From assembly GCF_947490405.1 (NCBI RefSeq), contig NZ_CANLGU010000002.1, positions 682,001-746,000 of the forward strand: 64,000 nucleotides of DNA, given 5' to 3'. Under the pieces are notes generated by a model. That model did not search any database. It saw nothing but the letters and a program-made list of their open reading frames with translations, and was not told where the DNA came from. This DNA is from an uncultured Algibacter sp. (GTDB taxonomy: Bacteria > Bacteroidota > Bacteroidia > Flavobacteriales > Flavobacteriaceae). Below are positions 51,399 to 60,099 of the stretch, one piece after another (the first letter of the stretch is position 1; each line of letters opens with the position of its first letter). Position numbers and translations under genes: made by a program.

Positions 51399-52931
51399 AT
51401 GAGCAACGAAAAAACCATCAAATCAGCGTTAATTTCTGTATTTAGTAAAGAAGGTTTAGAACCTATTGTAAAAGAATTAGACAAACAAGGTGTTACCATA
51501 TACTCAACTGGTGGTACAGAAAAGTTCATCAACGATTTAGGTGTTAATGTTGTTCCTGTAGAGGATGTAACATCATACCCTTCAATTTTAGGCGGACGTG
51601 TAAAAACTTTACATCCTAAAGTGTTTGGAGGTATTTTAAACAGGCAAAATCACGATGGTGATGTGGCTGAATTACTAGAGTTCGATATTCCGCAAATTGA
51701 TGTTGTGATTGTTGATTTATATCCATTTGAAAAAACAGTAGCTTCTGGAGCAAGCAATCAAGATATTATTGAAAAAATTGATATTGGTGGTATTTCTTTA
51801 ATTAGAGCAGCTGCTAAAAATTATGCAGATGTTATCTGTGTGTCTTCTGTTGATGATTATGCTGAGTTTTTAGAATTGATTTCAGAAAATAACGGTACTA
51901 TTTCTGAAGAAAATAGAAAACGTTTTGCTGGAAAAGCTTTTAACGTATCGTCGCACTATGATACAGCAATTTTTAACTATTTTAATCAGAATAATGATGA
52001 AACAGTTTTAAAGCTTAGTGAAACTAATGGGAAAACATTACGCTACGGTGAAAATCCACACCAAAAAGGGTTTTTCTTTGGGAATTTTGATGAGTTGTTT
52101 ACTAAGCTTCACGGTAAAGAATTAAGTTATAACAATCTATTAGATGTTGATGCTGCAGTAAACTTAATGTTAGAATTTAAGAATGATGCACCAACATTTG
52201 CAGTTTTAAAACATAATAACGCCTGTGGTTTAGCACAACGCGACACACTACATCAAGCCTATATCGATGCTTTAGCAGGCGATCCAGTTTCGGCTTTTGG
52301 TGGAGTTTTAATTAGTAATACAGAAATTGATTTAGCTACAGCTGAAGAGATTCATAAATTATTCTGCGAAGTGGTTATAGCACCTTCTTTTTCAGATGAA
52401 GCTTTGGAGGTTTTAAAAGGCAAAAAGAATAGAATTTTATTAGTAATTCATGATATAGATATGCCAAAAACAAATGTAAGAAGTTGTTTAAATGGTGTTT
52501 TGGTTCAAGATAGAAATGATATTACTGATAAAGCTGAAGATTTAAAGAATGTAACTAACATAGCACCTACGCAAGCTCAAATTGATGATTTAATTTTTGC
52601 TTCTAAAATTTGCAAGCATACAAAATCCAATACGATTGTTCTAGCAAAAAACAAGCAATTATGTGCTAGTGGTACAGGACAAACCAGTCGTGTTGATGCT
52701 TTAGAACAAGCTATTCACAAAGCAGGAACCTTTAAATTTGATTTAAATGGTGCAGTTATGGCGAGTGATGCATTTTTTCCGTTTCCTGACTGTGTAGAGA
52801 TTGCTAACAATGCTGGTATAGCCGCAGTGATTCAACCAGGAGGTTCTATAAAAGATCAATTAAGTATTGATTATTGTAATGATAATGATGTTGCGATGGT
52901 AATGACTGGTACGCGTCATTTTAAGCACTAA
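51399..52931 (+). CDS. purH: Bifunctional AICAR formyltransferase / IMP cyclohydrolase
   Basis: This 510-residue enzyme catalyses the last two steps of IMP synthesis. The N-terminal IMP cyclohydrolase domain shows ALISVFSKEGLEPIVKEL and GGRVKTLHPKVFGGIL. The C-terminal AICAR transformylase domain shows LRYGENPHQKGFF, LKHNNACGLA and the final NNAGIAAVIQPGGSIKD. Length and motifs are normal. It has its own promoter (51279-51308) and a terminator 24 bases after the stop, so it is a single-gene transcript. Confidence 0.97.
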   Translation: MSNEKTIKSALISVFSKEGLEPIVKELDKQGVTIYSTGGTEKFINDLGVNVVPVEDVTSYPSILGGRVKTLHPKVFGGILNRQNHDGDVAELLEFDIPQIDVVIVDLYPFEKTVASGASNQDIIEKIDIGGISLIRAAAKNYADVICVSSVDDYAEFLELISENNGTISEENRKRFAGKAFNVSSHYDTAIFNYFNQNNDETVLKLSETNGKTLRYGENPHQKGFFFGNFDELFTKLHGKELSYNNLLDVDAAVNLMLEFKNDAPTFAVLKHNNACGLAQRDTLHQAYIDALAGDPVSAFGGVLISNTEIDLATAEEIHKLFCEVVIAPSFSDEALEVLKGKKNRILLVIHDIDMPKTNVRSCLNGVLVQDRNDITDKAEDLKNVTNIAPTQAQIDDLIFASKICKHTKSNTIVLAKNKQLCASGTGQTSRVDALEQAIHKAGTFKFDLNGAVMASDAFFPFPDCVEIANNAGIAAVIQPGGSIKDQLSIDYCNDNDVAMVMTGTRHFKH

Positions 52932-52955
52932 ACGATACTTACATATTATAAAAAT

Positions 52956-52988
52956 AAAAGAGCACTAATAAATAGTGCTCTTTTTTTT
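52956..52988 (+). terminator. Rho-independent terminator after purH
   Basis: AAGAGCACTA (52958-52967), loop ATAAA, TAGTGCTCTT (52973-52982) followed by further Ts. It starts 24 bases after the purH stop. Confidence 0.92.
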
Positions 52989-53123
52989 GGAAAGGTTCAT
53001 TAATCCCAAAACTAACAATCTTCCCTCATCTCAACTGAATTCTATGTTTGGTAATTTAGCAGACAATCCAAAAAATTAAATTACAAATCCCTTAATTGTG
53101 TAATTCAATTTTATATATAGAAA

Positions 53124-53288
53124 TTATAATTGAGCCAAACGGTATACAAGTAATCCTAATTGAATGACTACTGCTATAACTAGTATGAATATGAAATAAT
53201 CTGATACTTTTTTTCGAGTACTTTCTAAATTCATTTTTGAATCATTTTTTGAATTAGTTTTATTTGTGTCTTTTTCTTCAGAATGCAT
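53124..53288 (-). CDS. Candidate small membrane protein, 54 residues
   Basis: This frame lies in a 754-base gap between purH and the response regulator. It starts with ATG at 53288 and ends with TAA. The first 29 residues are polar (MHSEEKDTNKTNSKNDSKMN, then LESTRKKV). They are followed by one hydrophobic helix (YFIFILVIAVVIQLGLLVY) and a short RLAQL tail. The pattern of basic residues just before the helix fits a single-span inner-membrane protein with its N-terminus inside. No family is recognised and no good promoter was found, so it remains a candidate. The rest of the gap holds the purH terminator and an inverted repeat. Confidence 0.45.
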   Translation of the reverse strand: MHSEEKDTNKTNSKNDSKMNLESTRKKVSDYFIFILVIAVVIQLGLLVYRLAQL

Positions 53289-53540
53289 ACTTTTTATGTT
53301 GAAGCGTTCTTTATTTTAATATAAAACTATACCTAAATACATGGCTTTTTTAAGAAATAGGCACGAAACAGGAATTTTTAGGTATGAAAGACGAAAAAGC
53401 ATACATAAGCTTTTCTTTCAATAATGATTTTATCATTTTGAATAATAAATGAAACTATGATTTTAAATGAATTAATTTTGAGTTTGATATAACAAATATT
53501 TAAAATCTCTGATTTCAATATAGTTAAATGTATTGTTAGA

Positions 53541-53601
53541 TTGAGCGCAGTCGAAACCTTTTTAAAACAAATAATTTTCATGACCTTTCGACTGCGCTCA
53601 A
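53541..53601. repeat. Inverted repeat TTGAGCGCAGTCGAAA
   Basis: TTGAGCGCAGTCGAAA (53541-53556) and its exact complement TTTCGACTGCGCTCAA (53586-53601) are separated by 29 AT-rich bases. The GC-rich arms stand out from the surrounding AT-rich DNA. Similar arms recur between genes in Bacteroidota genomes, to my knowledge. No T-run follows, so it is not a typical terminator. Confidence 0.75.
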
Positions 53602-53685
53602 GGTGATAAATATCTTTCTTATTAAACTTTTGATGAATTACAAATGAGCTACTTCGAACTTGTTGAGTAAGTAAATTAATAGAAA

Positions 53686-54432
53686 TTATTTAAGTGTACG
53701 TACATTTTTTAAGATGTCTTTGTAAGTATCACTTAATGTAGCCTTATGATTTCCTGATAACAGTATTAAGTTATCTGAAGGAATAATTTCTGTTATTTTT
53801 TCAGTATTTACAATAAAGTTTCTGTGTGTTCTACTAAACATTGAATCGTCTAGTAATTTGGATATTTTTGTTAGAGATATAAGGATAACGAATTTTTCTT
53901 TTTCAGTAATGATATTACAGTATTTCTCTTCAACTTCAATATAGATAATGTCTGTAAGCAATACTTTTTTTAAAGACTTGCCTTTTTTTATAAATAAGTA
54001 TTCTGAACTTATAATGGTATCTTCATCATCACCTAAAAAGACATCGGGTTGCGCATAAAATTTTTCAACAGCCATTTCTAAAGCGTAAAGAATTTCGAGC
54101 TCATTAAAAGGCTTCATTAAATAGCTAAAAGGTTGTGTGAGTTTAGCGCGCTCAAAAATTTTACGATCTGTAGAACTGGTTAAAAACACAAAAGGTTTTG
54201 AGGCGTTTGGAGTAACACTTATTGTTTCAGCAAAGGCAATACCATCTGGATTTCCGTTTAAAAAAATATCTAAAACAACAATGTCAATTGCTTTGTTGTA
54301 AAAAATGTCTAGTGCAGATTTAAAAGTAGTTGCAACACCTATAATATTATAATTATTTGCTTCTAGTACTTTTATTAAAGCATTACTTTCCTCTGGTGTA
54401 TCTTCAACTACAAGTACATTTACGTTTTCCAT
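53686..54432 (-). CDS. LytTR-family response regulator
   Basis: This 248-residue protein has an N-terminal receiver domain with the phospho-acceptor aspartate in DIVVLDIFLNG, the acidic pair in VVEDTPEE and the conserved lysine in YLMKPFNE. A C-terminal LytTR DNA-binding domain follows from about residue 145 (EYLFIKKGKSLKKVLLTDIIYIEVEEKYC, then FSRTHRNFIVN). It is encoded one base after the histidine kinase gene. LytTR regulators bind short direct repeats; none was assigned here. The target genes are unknown. Confidence 0.95.
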   Translation of the reverse strand: MENVNVLVVEDTPEESNALIKVLEANNYNIIGVATTFKSALDIFYNKAIDIVVLDIFLNGNPDGIAFAETISVTPNASKPFVFLTSSTDRKIFERAKLTQPFSYLMKPFNELEILYALEMAVEKFYAQPDVFLGDDEDTIISSEYLFIKKGKSLKKVLLTDIIYIEVEEKYCNIITEKEKFVILISLTKISKLLDDSMFSRTHRNFIVNTEKITEIIPSDNLILLSGNHKATLSDTYKDILKNVRTLK

Positions 54433-54433
54433 T

Positions 54434-56182
54434 TTATGCTTTTAAAGGTAAAGATACAATCATTTTTGTACCCTTTCCTAATTCACTTTCAATATCAAGT
54501 TTGCCTTTATTTTTTTTAATCATGGATTTGCATAACTGCAAACCTAATCCTGTTCCAATACTATTTTTGTTTTCTTTCTTAGCGAGTGAAATGGTGTCTT
54601 CTATAAGTGCCAATCGTGTGCTTTCTTGCATTCCAATACCAGAATCTTCAATGATTAAATCGCAATATTTTTCATTTGTAGATTGTGTATAAACTTTTAT
54701 GGTGCCGTTAGGCTTAGAAAACTTTATGGCATTGTCTAGCAAATTTCTTAAAATGATTTTTAGAGATTCTTGGTCAGCAAAAATTGAATCACTTTTTAAA
54801 ACATCATTTTTAAAATCTATATTGTTTTCCAGCATCAAAGGTTTGTAATTATAAGCTGTTTGCTCTACTATAGAAAACAAACGAATGGGAGCAATCTCAA
54901 AATAGGATTGGTTGGTTTGCAATAAAGCCCAGTGCAATAAATTATCTAATAAATTATAGGCACCATTTACAATAGCGCTATTATTCTGTAACTGCTCATC
55001 TAGAGCATCTAGATTTTTTGCTTCTAGATTATCTAATAATTTATTATTACTAGTTTTTAATGCGTTTACAGAAGAACGCAAATCATGACTTACAATAGAA
55101 AAAAGTTTGTCTTTAGTAGCGTTTAGGGCATCTAAATCTTCTTTTTGAGCCACTATGATTTTATTAGCTTTACTTTTTTCTTTATAATAATACAAAGCAA
55201 CTCCAAGCAAAATAAGAAGTGTTAATGCAGAATATAATAAGCCATTACGTTCTCTAATTTTTGATTTGTTCTCTGCTTCAAGCAGATTAACTTCTTGTTG
55301 TTTTTGTTTTACTGCAAATGCTTTTTCTATTTGTGCTACTTCGTAAATTTTATTTTGGTCGTTCAGAGAGTCTTTCCACTTTTCATATTCTTTTCTGTAT
55401 TCTAGTGCTTTTCTTAAGTCTTTACGATTTTCTTCTACAACAGCCATATTAAGCGTTGCGATCCTTTTTGTTTCGAAATTGTCTATGTTTTTTGAAAGTT
55501 CATATGCTTCTTTAAAATAAGGAATTGCTAAATCATCTTTGTATTGATTGTAGTATAAAGCAGCAATATTGCCATAAGCACTAATAATTTTAAGAGTGTC
55601 TTTTCGTTCTTTGCTTAATTTAGTGCTTTCGGATAAATAAGATTCCGCTTTATCAAATTCATTAAGATGAATGTAGCAAATGCCTAAATTTTGAAAAACT
55701 TCAGTTTTTTTAAAATATTTATAATGCTCTTCTGGTAATTTTGTTAACGGTATCAAATAAGAAATCGCTTTTTCGAATTCATCTTTTTCTAAAGCTATTT
55801 CAGCTAAACGTTTTTTAACGATAAAATTGAACTTGAATTCTGAGGATACTAGATCGAATTCCTTTTGAGCTTCTTGGTATAACTTTTTTTCATTCAAGCT
55901 GTAGCCTCTAAAATAATGGGAGTAATTAGCTAATTCAATATTTTGCTTGGTGGTATTAAGATGACGCATTGAATATACCAAAGTAGAGTCCCAATTGTTC
56001 TCAATAAAAAACATACCAGCCTTGTAGAAATAGGAGTATGATTTGTATTGCTCTATTTTTTTCTTGACTTCTAAATCAAACGAATCCGTTTTATGTTCTT
56101 CTTGAGAAGAAAGAAAATAACCAGAAAACATTACCACCAAGAATGAAACATTTACAATACCTTTAAACAAAGATGGATACAT
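54434..56182 (-). CDS. Sensor histidine kinase with TPR sensor domain
   Basis: The protein has 582 residues from the ATG at 56182, which opens a signal or anchor segment (YPSLFKGIVNVSFLVVMFSG). The periplasmic part is made of TPR repeats (AEIALEKDEFEKAISYL, NLGICYIHLNEFDKAESYL, AALYYNQYKDDLAIPYFKEAY). One membrane helix is near 320-340 (LLYSALTLLILLGVALYYY). The kinase core has the H-box FSIVSHDLRSSVNAL, the N-box NLLDNAIKFSKP, DSGIGMQ and GTGLGLQLCKSM. It is paired with the LytTR regulator one base downstream. The signal is unknown. Confidence 0.93.
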   Translation of the reverse strand: MYPSLFKGIVNVSFLVVMFSGYFLSSQEEHKTDSFDLEVKKKIEQYKSYSYFYKAGMFFIENNWDSTLVYSMRHLNTTKQNIELANYSHYFRGYSLNEKKLYQEAQKEFDLVSSEFKFNFIVKKRLAEIALEKDEFEKAISYLIPLTKLPEEHYKYFKKTEVFQNLGICYIHLNEFDKAESYLSESTKLSKERKDTLKIISAYGNIAALYYNQYKDDLAIPYFKEAYELSKNIDNFETKRIATLNMAVVEENRKDLRKALEYRKEYEKWKDSLNDQNKIYEVAQIEKAFAVKQKQQEVNLLEAENKSKIRERNGLLYSALTLLILLGVALYYYKEKSKANKIIVAQKEDLDALNATKDKLFSIVSHDLRSSVNALKTSNNKLLDNLEAKNLDALDEQLQNNSAIVNGAYNLLDNLLHWALLQTNQSYFEIAPIRLFSIVEQTAYNYKPLMLENNIDFKNDVLKSDSIFADQESLKIILRNLLDNAIKFSKPNGTIKVYTQSTNEKYCDLIIEDSGIGMQESTRLALIEDTISLAKKENKNSIGTGLGLQLCKSMIKKNKGKLDIESELGKGTKMIVSLPLKA

Positions 56183-56260
56183 GAAAACAAATATATCCAA
56201 AAAAATAACCATCAGTTATAGCCAATGGTTATTTTATTTTTATTAGGATGTAAATAAAAA

Positions 56261-56707
56261 TTAATCCCCCCCACCATTAACAGTAGTTACTACTCCTCTT
56301 GAAGTTTTTGGATCACTATCCCATAAAAAGGTTTCAATTTGAACTAAATCTGCAGGTGGATTTTCAACTATAAAATCAACACGATAAGCATTAAAAGTTT
56401 GATGACTCTGCTCTGGTGCATCATAAATAATAAAAAAGTCTAATTGAGTTTCTCCAGAATCTGAAATAACGGATTCTTGGTTTACAGCGGATAAGTTTGG
56501 CGTTTCAGAAGAAGCAACAAACACTACAGCGCTAACTTGTAGATTCCCTTCTGGGCTAAAACTCACTTGTACAAGTGGTGTTAATGGTTTTAAGCTTGTA
56601 GAATTGTAATCAAATTCAATTTGAGAATTTAAATTAGTTATTTTTATTAAATTTCGGTTAATAGGTTGTCCTGGTGGAATGGTTACACTTAAGGTAGTTG
56701 TACTCAT
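56261..56707 (-). CDS. Hypothetical protein, 148 residues, beta-rich
   Basis: I do not recognise this protein. It has no signal peptide, no cysteine and no membrane segment. It is rich in Ser, Thr, Val, Asn and Asp with alternating hydrophobic residues (TLSVTIPPGQPINRNLIKITN, then QVSAVVFVASSETPNLS), which suggests a beta-sandwich. Phrases such as FFIIYDAPEQSHQTFNAYRVDF point to a globular core. It sits between the histidine kinase and the T9SS cargo gene on the same strand. It could belong with either of these. Confidence 0.65.
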   Translation of the reverse strand: MSTTTLSVTIPPGQPINRNLIKITNLNSQIEFDYNSTSLKPLTPLVQVSFSPEGNLQVSAVVFVASSETPNLSAVNQESVISDSGETQLDFFIIYDAPEQSHQTFNAYRVDFIVENPPADLVQIETFLWDSDPKTSRGVVTTVNGGGD

Positions 56708-56911
56708 AATTAAGAGATTTAAGGTTAATAAATTTGGGTAAAATAATAAGTCTAAATACCTTTTTTAGAGGTAAATAGATGTTCAATAATATGAAATTAA
56801 TCGATTAAAAGCAAATTAATCGGATTAAATGATATATTTATTTGAGCAATTTTTTATAGTTTGATGTAAAAATTTAAATTGTATAATTCGATTTTCATAT
56901 TCATTAAAATT

Positions 56912-56940
56912 AAAAGAGCACTTTTAAAAGTGCTCTTTTT
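56912..56940. terminator. Palindromic terminator after the T9SS cargo gene
   Basis: AAAAGAGCACTTTT runs straight into AAAAGTGCTCTTTTT, a near-perfect palindrome with A and T flanks that works on both strands. It lies 26 bases past the end of the minus-strand gene at 56966. Confidence 0.88.
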
Positions 56941-56965
56941 GAAAATTATAAGATGCAATAGTTAA

Positions 56966-58795
56966 TTAGTTTTTAACTACTCTTTTTACAATTGAACTTC
57001 CTGAATTTTTATCCCTAATATTTAAGAAGTATGTTCCAGAATTTAATCCTCTCATATCTAAAACTGTATTAGCTTTATTTGAGAAGTCAACATCATTTAT
57101 TAATTGTTTTCCTAACATATTTATAACTTGAACTTCTAAGTTTAAATTTTGAGAACCTGCATATTTAATTGATAATTCATCTTGAACAGGATTTGGATAC
57201 ACTGAAAAATTAAAATCTGCTTCAAAATCGTCAACACTTAAAGCACTACAATCTGTACCTGTTAGTCTTGTAATTGAGATTGGATTAGATAAATCAAAAC
57301 ATCCAGCTAAGCCTGCAACATTTTGTCCCATTGTAAGTCCTGTTAAACCATCTTCATATCTCAAATACCAAATATCACAGATTCCTGCAGGTGCGCCTTC
57401 TAAATTGAAAGGACCAGCAGCTGGAGTTCCTAATATTTGACCAGTTGCTTGATCAGTAATAACATAAATTCCATTTGTGCCACTTGTAGTTGAACTTGCA
57501 GTAAATTCCACATCAATTAAATCGTCTGCACCTTCACCAACACAAATTTCGGCAGTGGTGTCAGTAGTACCAGCTATTTGAATTTCGCCACCATTTACAG
57601 CGTTTCTAGTTACAGAGATTGGGTTAGATAAATCGAAACAACCAGATAGTTGAGATACGTTAGTAGCAGTATCAAAACCAATATCACCGTTGTAACGTAA
57701 ATACCAAATATCGCAAATACCTGTTGGAGCACCTTCTAAACTGAATCCGCCAGCAGGAACACTTGCAGGTTTACCTAAAATGTCACCAGTAGCTTGGTCA
57801 GTAATGACCCATGAGAAGCTATCACCAGATCGTACATTAGGGTCTACAAACTCCACATCTATTAAATCATCTATACCTTCACCAACACAAATTTCGGCAG
57901 TGGTGTCAGTAGTACCAGCTATTTGAATTTCGCCACCATTTACAGCGTTTCTAGTTACAGAGATTGGGTTAGATAAATCGAAACAACCAGATAGTTGAGA
58001 TACATTAGTAGCAGTATCAAAACCAATATCACCGTTGTAACGTAAATACCAAATATCGCAAATACCTGTTGGAGCACCTTCTAAACTGAATCCGCCAGCA
58101 GGAACACTTGCAGGTTTACCTAAAATGTCACCAGTAGCTTGGTCAGTAATGACCCATGAGAAGCTATCACCAGATCGTACATTAGGGTCTACAAACTCCA
58201 CATCTATTAAATCATCTATACCTTCACCAACACAAATTTCGGCGGTGGTGTCAGTAGTGGCAGCTATTTGGATTTGACCTCCGTTAGCATCACATGCTTC
58301 AAACCATACCGCTGCAGAACCTCCCTCGGTTGTAGAATACGGAGGTGTGCCAGACACGAAATTAGAAGCATTATCCCAACGACCTGCAGTAACTGCTTGA
58401 CCAACACGTAACTGATTTGCAGCACCCCATTGTACGTATGCAATTAAATCAGCAGGATTACTAGAGCCAAAATTAGTGTTACTAAACAAGCTTAGTCCAC
58501 CGCTAGCTTCATTAACGTTATATGATATTATAACATCGGAGCTGGGAGGTATAATTACGTTGCCACCAGTTGTGGCTCCAACTCTTACATACGTTCCTGG
58601 GCCCAAACAAAGCTGATAGTTGGTTATGTTTGCTTCCATTGTCCCGAAATTTGATATTGTAATTTCGTCTTCTACGGTATCCACTTTTGTTAACCTTACA
58701 TCTTCTTGGGCTTGTAAAAGTGCTACATTTGCTAAAAACAAGAGTGTATAAACACTCCAATGTTTAATTTTCTTTAAAAGTAATTCTGTTTTCAT
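56966..58795 (-). CDS. T9SS type A sorting domain protein with tandem repeats
   Basis: This 609-residue precursor begins with a signal peptide (WSVYTLLFLANVALLQAQ). Next comes a lamin-tail-like beta domain (DEITISNFGTMEANITNYQLCLGPGTYV). Three copies of a roughly 115-residue unit follow (TAEICVGEGIDDLIDVEF ... GICDIWYLRY ... GCFDLSNPIS); the first two are nearly identical and the third has diverged. A T9SS type A sorting domain ends the protein (FSVYPNPVQDELSIKY ... GTYFLNIRDKNSGSS). Paired cysteines in each unit could form disulfides. It is a secreted or surface protein, perhaps an adhesin. Confidence 0.93.
   Translation of the reverse strand: MKTELLLKKIKHWSVYTLLFLANVALLQAQEDVRLTKVDTVEDEITISNFGTMEANITNYQLCLGPGTYVRVGATTGGNVIIPPSSDVIISYNVNEASGGLSLFSNTNFGSSNPADLIAYVQWGAANQLRVGQAVTAGRWDNASNFVSGTPPYSTTEGGSAAVWFEACDANGGQIQIAATTDTTAEICVGEGIDDLIDVEFVDPNVRSGDSFSWVITDQATGDILGKPASVPAGGFSLEGAPTGICDIWYLRYNGDIGFDTATNVSQLSGCFDLSNPISVTRNAVNGGEIQIAGTTDTTAEICVGEGIDDLIDVEFVDPNVRSGDSFSWVITDQATGDILGKPASVPAGGFSLEGAPTGICDIWYLRYNGDIGFDTATNVSQLSGCFDLSNPISVTRNAVNGGEIQIAGTTDTTAEICVGEGADDLIDVEFTASSTTSGTNGIYVITDQATGQILGTPAAGPFNLEGAPAGICDIWYLRYEDGLTGLTMGQNVAGLAGCFDLSNPISITRLTGTDCSALSVDDFEADFNFSVYPNPVQDELSIKYAGSQNLNLEVQVINMLGKQLINDVDFSNKANTVLDMRGLNSGTYFLNIRDKNSGSSIVKRVVKN
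57541..58230 (-). repeat. Two tandem 345-bp units inside the T9SS cargo gene
   Basis: 57541-57885 and 57886-58230 are almost identical in DNA; I found one difference (G at 57657 against A at 58002). The period of 345 bases is exactly 115 codons. Further units on either side are diverged, so this pair is a recent duplication. Confidence 0.9.
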
Positions 58796-58849
58796 TGCTT
58801 TTGTTTTTTTATTGAATTTTTGATAAAATTAAAGTGATTTAATAATTAT

Positions 58850-58888
58850 AAATGTTAGCTATCTAACATTTGACTAAAACAAATGTTA
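58850..58888. promoter_or_regulatory. Cluster of AAATGTTA half-sites in a divergent promoter region
   Basis: AAATGTTAG (58850-58858), gap CTAT, CTAACATTT (58863-58871) is a perfect 9-base palindrome. Another AAATGTTA lies at 58881-58888. It is located between the T9SS cargo gene (start at 58795) and mreB (59060) and may bind a regulator of either gene. Confidence 0.5.
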
Positions 58889-59059
58889 AAATTCAATATT
58901 TTCATTACTACTGTTAGCTATATTGTCTCGATAAAAAGATAGAATAGTTTGAGTATTTTAATTTTAGAAGATTTTGAATACTATTAAATTCAAATATTTA
59001 TTTATCTTTTATTACATTTACGGGATTCGATTTTAAACCACTTAAAATTTTAATAAAAC

Positions 59060-60088
59060 ATGGGATTTTTTGATTTCTTAACAGAAGAAATTGCAATAGA
59101 TTTAGGTACTGCAAATACACTCATTATTCATAACGATAAAGTTGTTGTGGATGCGCCTTCTATAGTAGCTCGAGACAGAATTTCTGGTAAAATAATTGCT
59201 GTTGGTCAGGAAGCTAGTCTAATGCAAGGAAAAACTCATGAAAATATTAAAACCATCCGACCTCTCAAAGATGGTGTTATTGCAGATTTTGATGCTTCGG
59301 AACAAATGATAAGTATGTTTATTAAAAACATACCAGCTTTAAAAAAGAAGTTTTTTACGCCTGCGCTTCGAATGGTAATATGTATTCCTTCAGGAATTAC
59401 TGAAGTGGAGATGCGTGCGGTTAAAGAGAGTGCAGAACGTGTTAATGGAAAAGAAGTGTATTTAATACACGAACCTATGGCTGCGGCTATTGGTATTGGT
59501 GTAGATATTATGCAACCCAAAGGAAATATGGTGGTTGATATAGGTGGTGGTACTACAGAAATTGCAGTAATAGCTTTAGGTGGTATAGTTTGTGATAAAT
59601 CTGTAAAAATTGCAGGTGATGTGTTTACTAACGATATTGTATATTACATGCGTACCCAACACAACCTTTATGTCGGGGAACGTACAGCTGAAAAAATAAA
59701 AATACAAATAGGCGCAGCTACTGAAGATTTGGAGTTACCACCAGAAGATATGAGTGTTCAAGGACGTGATTTATTGACAGGTAAGCCAAAGCAAGTATCT
59801 ATCTCATACCGTGAAATAGCTAAAGCATTAGATAAATCGATTTTGAGAATTGAAGATGCTGTAATGGAAACACTAGGACAAACACCTCCAGAATTAGCAG
59901 CGGATATTTATAACACGGGTATTTATTTAGCAGGAGGTGGATCTATGTTGCGTGGTTTAGATAAACGTTTGTCTCAAAAAACAGACTTACCTGTATATAT
60001 AGCTGAAGATCCTTTACGTGCCGTAGTTAGAGGCACTGGTATTACACTTAAAAATTTACCTAAATACAAAAGTGTATTGATAAAATAG
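59060..60088 (+). CDS. mreB: Rod shape-determining protein MreB
   Basis: This 342-residue actin-like ATPase has IDLGTANTLI (phosphate 1), VVDIGGGTTEIAVI (phosphate 2) and GIYLAGGGSMLRGL (adenosine), with EPMAAAIGIGVD as the connecting motif. It polymerises at the inner membrane and steers the cell-wall elongation machine. It is the first gene of mreBCD-pbp2-rodA, all on the same strand with overlaps or small gaps. The ATG at 59060 gives the usual short amphipathic N-terminus (GFFDFLTEEIAIDLG). Confidence 0.97.
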   Translation: MGFFDFLTEEIAIDLGTANTLIIHNDKVVVDAPSIVARDRISGKIIAVGQEASLMQGKTHENIKTIRPLKDGVIADFDASEQMISMFIKNIPALKKKFFTPALRMVICIPSGITEVEMRAVKESAERVNGKEVYLIHEPMAAAIGIGVDIMQPKGNMVVDIGGGTTEIAVIALGGIVCDKSVKIAGDVFTNDIVYYMRTQHNLYVGERTAEKIKIQIGAATEDLELPPEDMSVQGRDLLTGKPKQVSISYREIAKALDKSILRIEDAVMETLGQTPPELAADIYNTGIYLAGGGSMLRGLDKRLSQKTDLPVYIAEDPLRAVVRGTGITLKNLPKYKSVLIK

Positions 60089-60099
60089 GCAAATAGCTC

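Noticed and set aside
53378-53581. 67-codon frame on the minus strand in the purH-response regulator gap
   Set aside because: It runs through one arm of the 53541-53601 inverted repeat, has low-complexity Lys/Ile composition and no promoter, so it is unlikely to be a gene.
57200-58260. CRISPR-like array because of the repeated sequence
   Set aside because: The period is 345 bases, in frame within one coding sequence, with no spacers.
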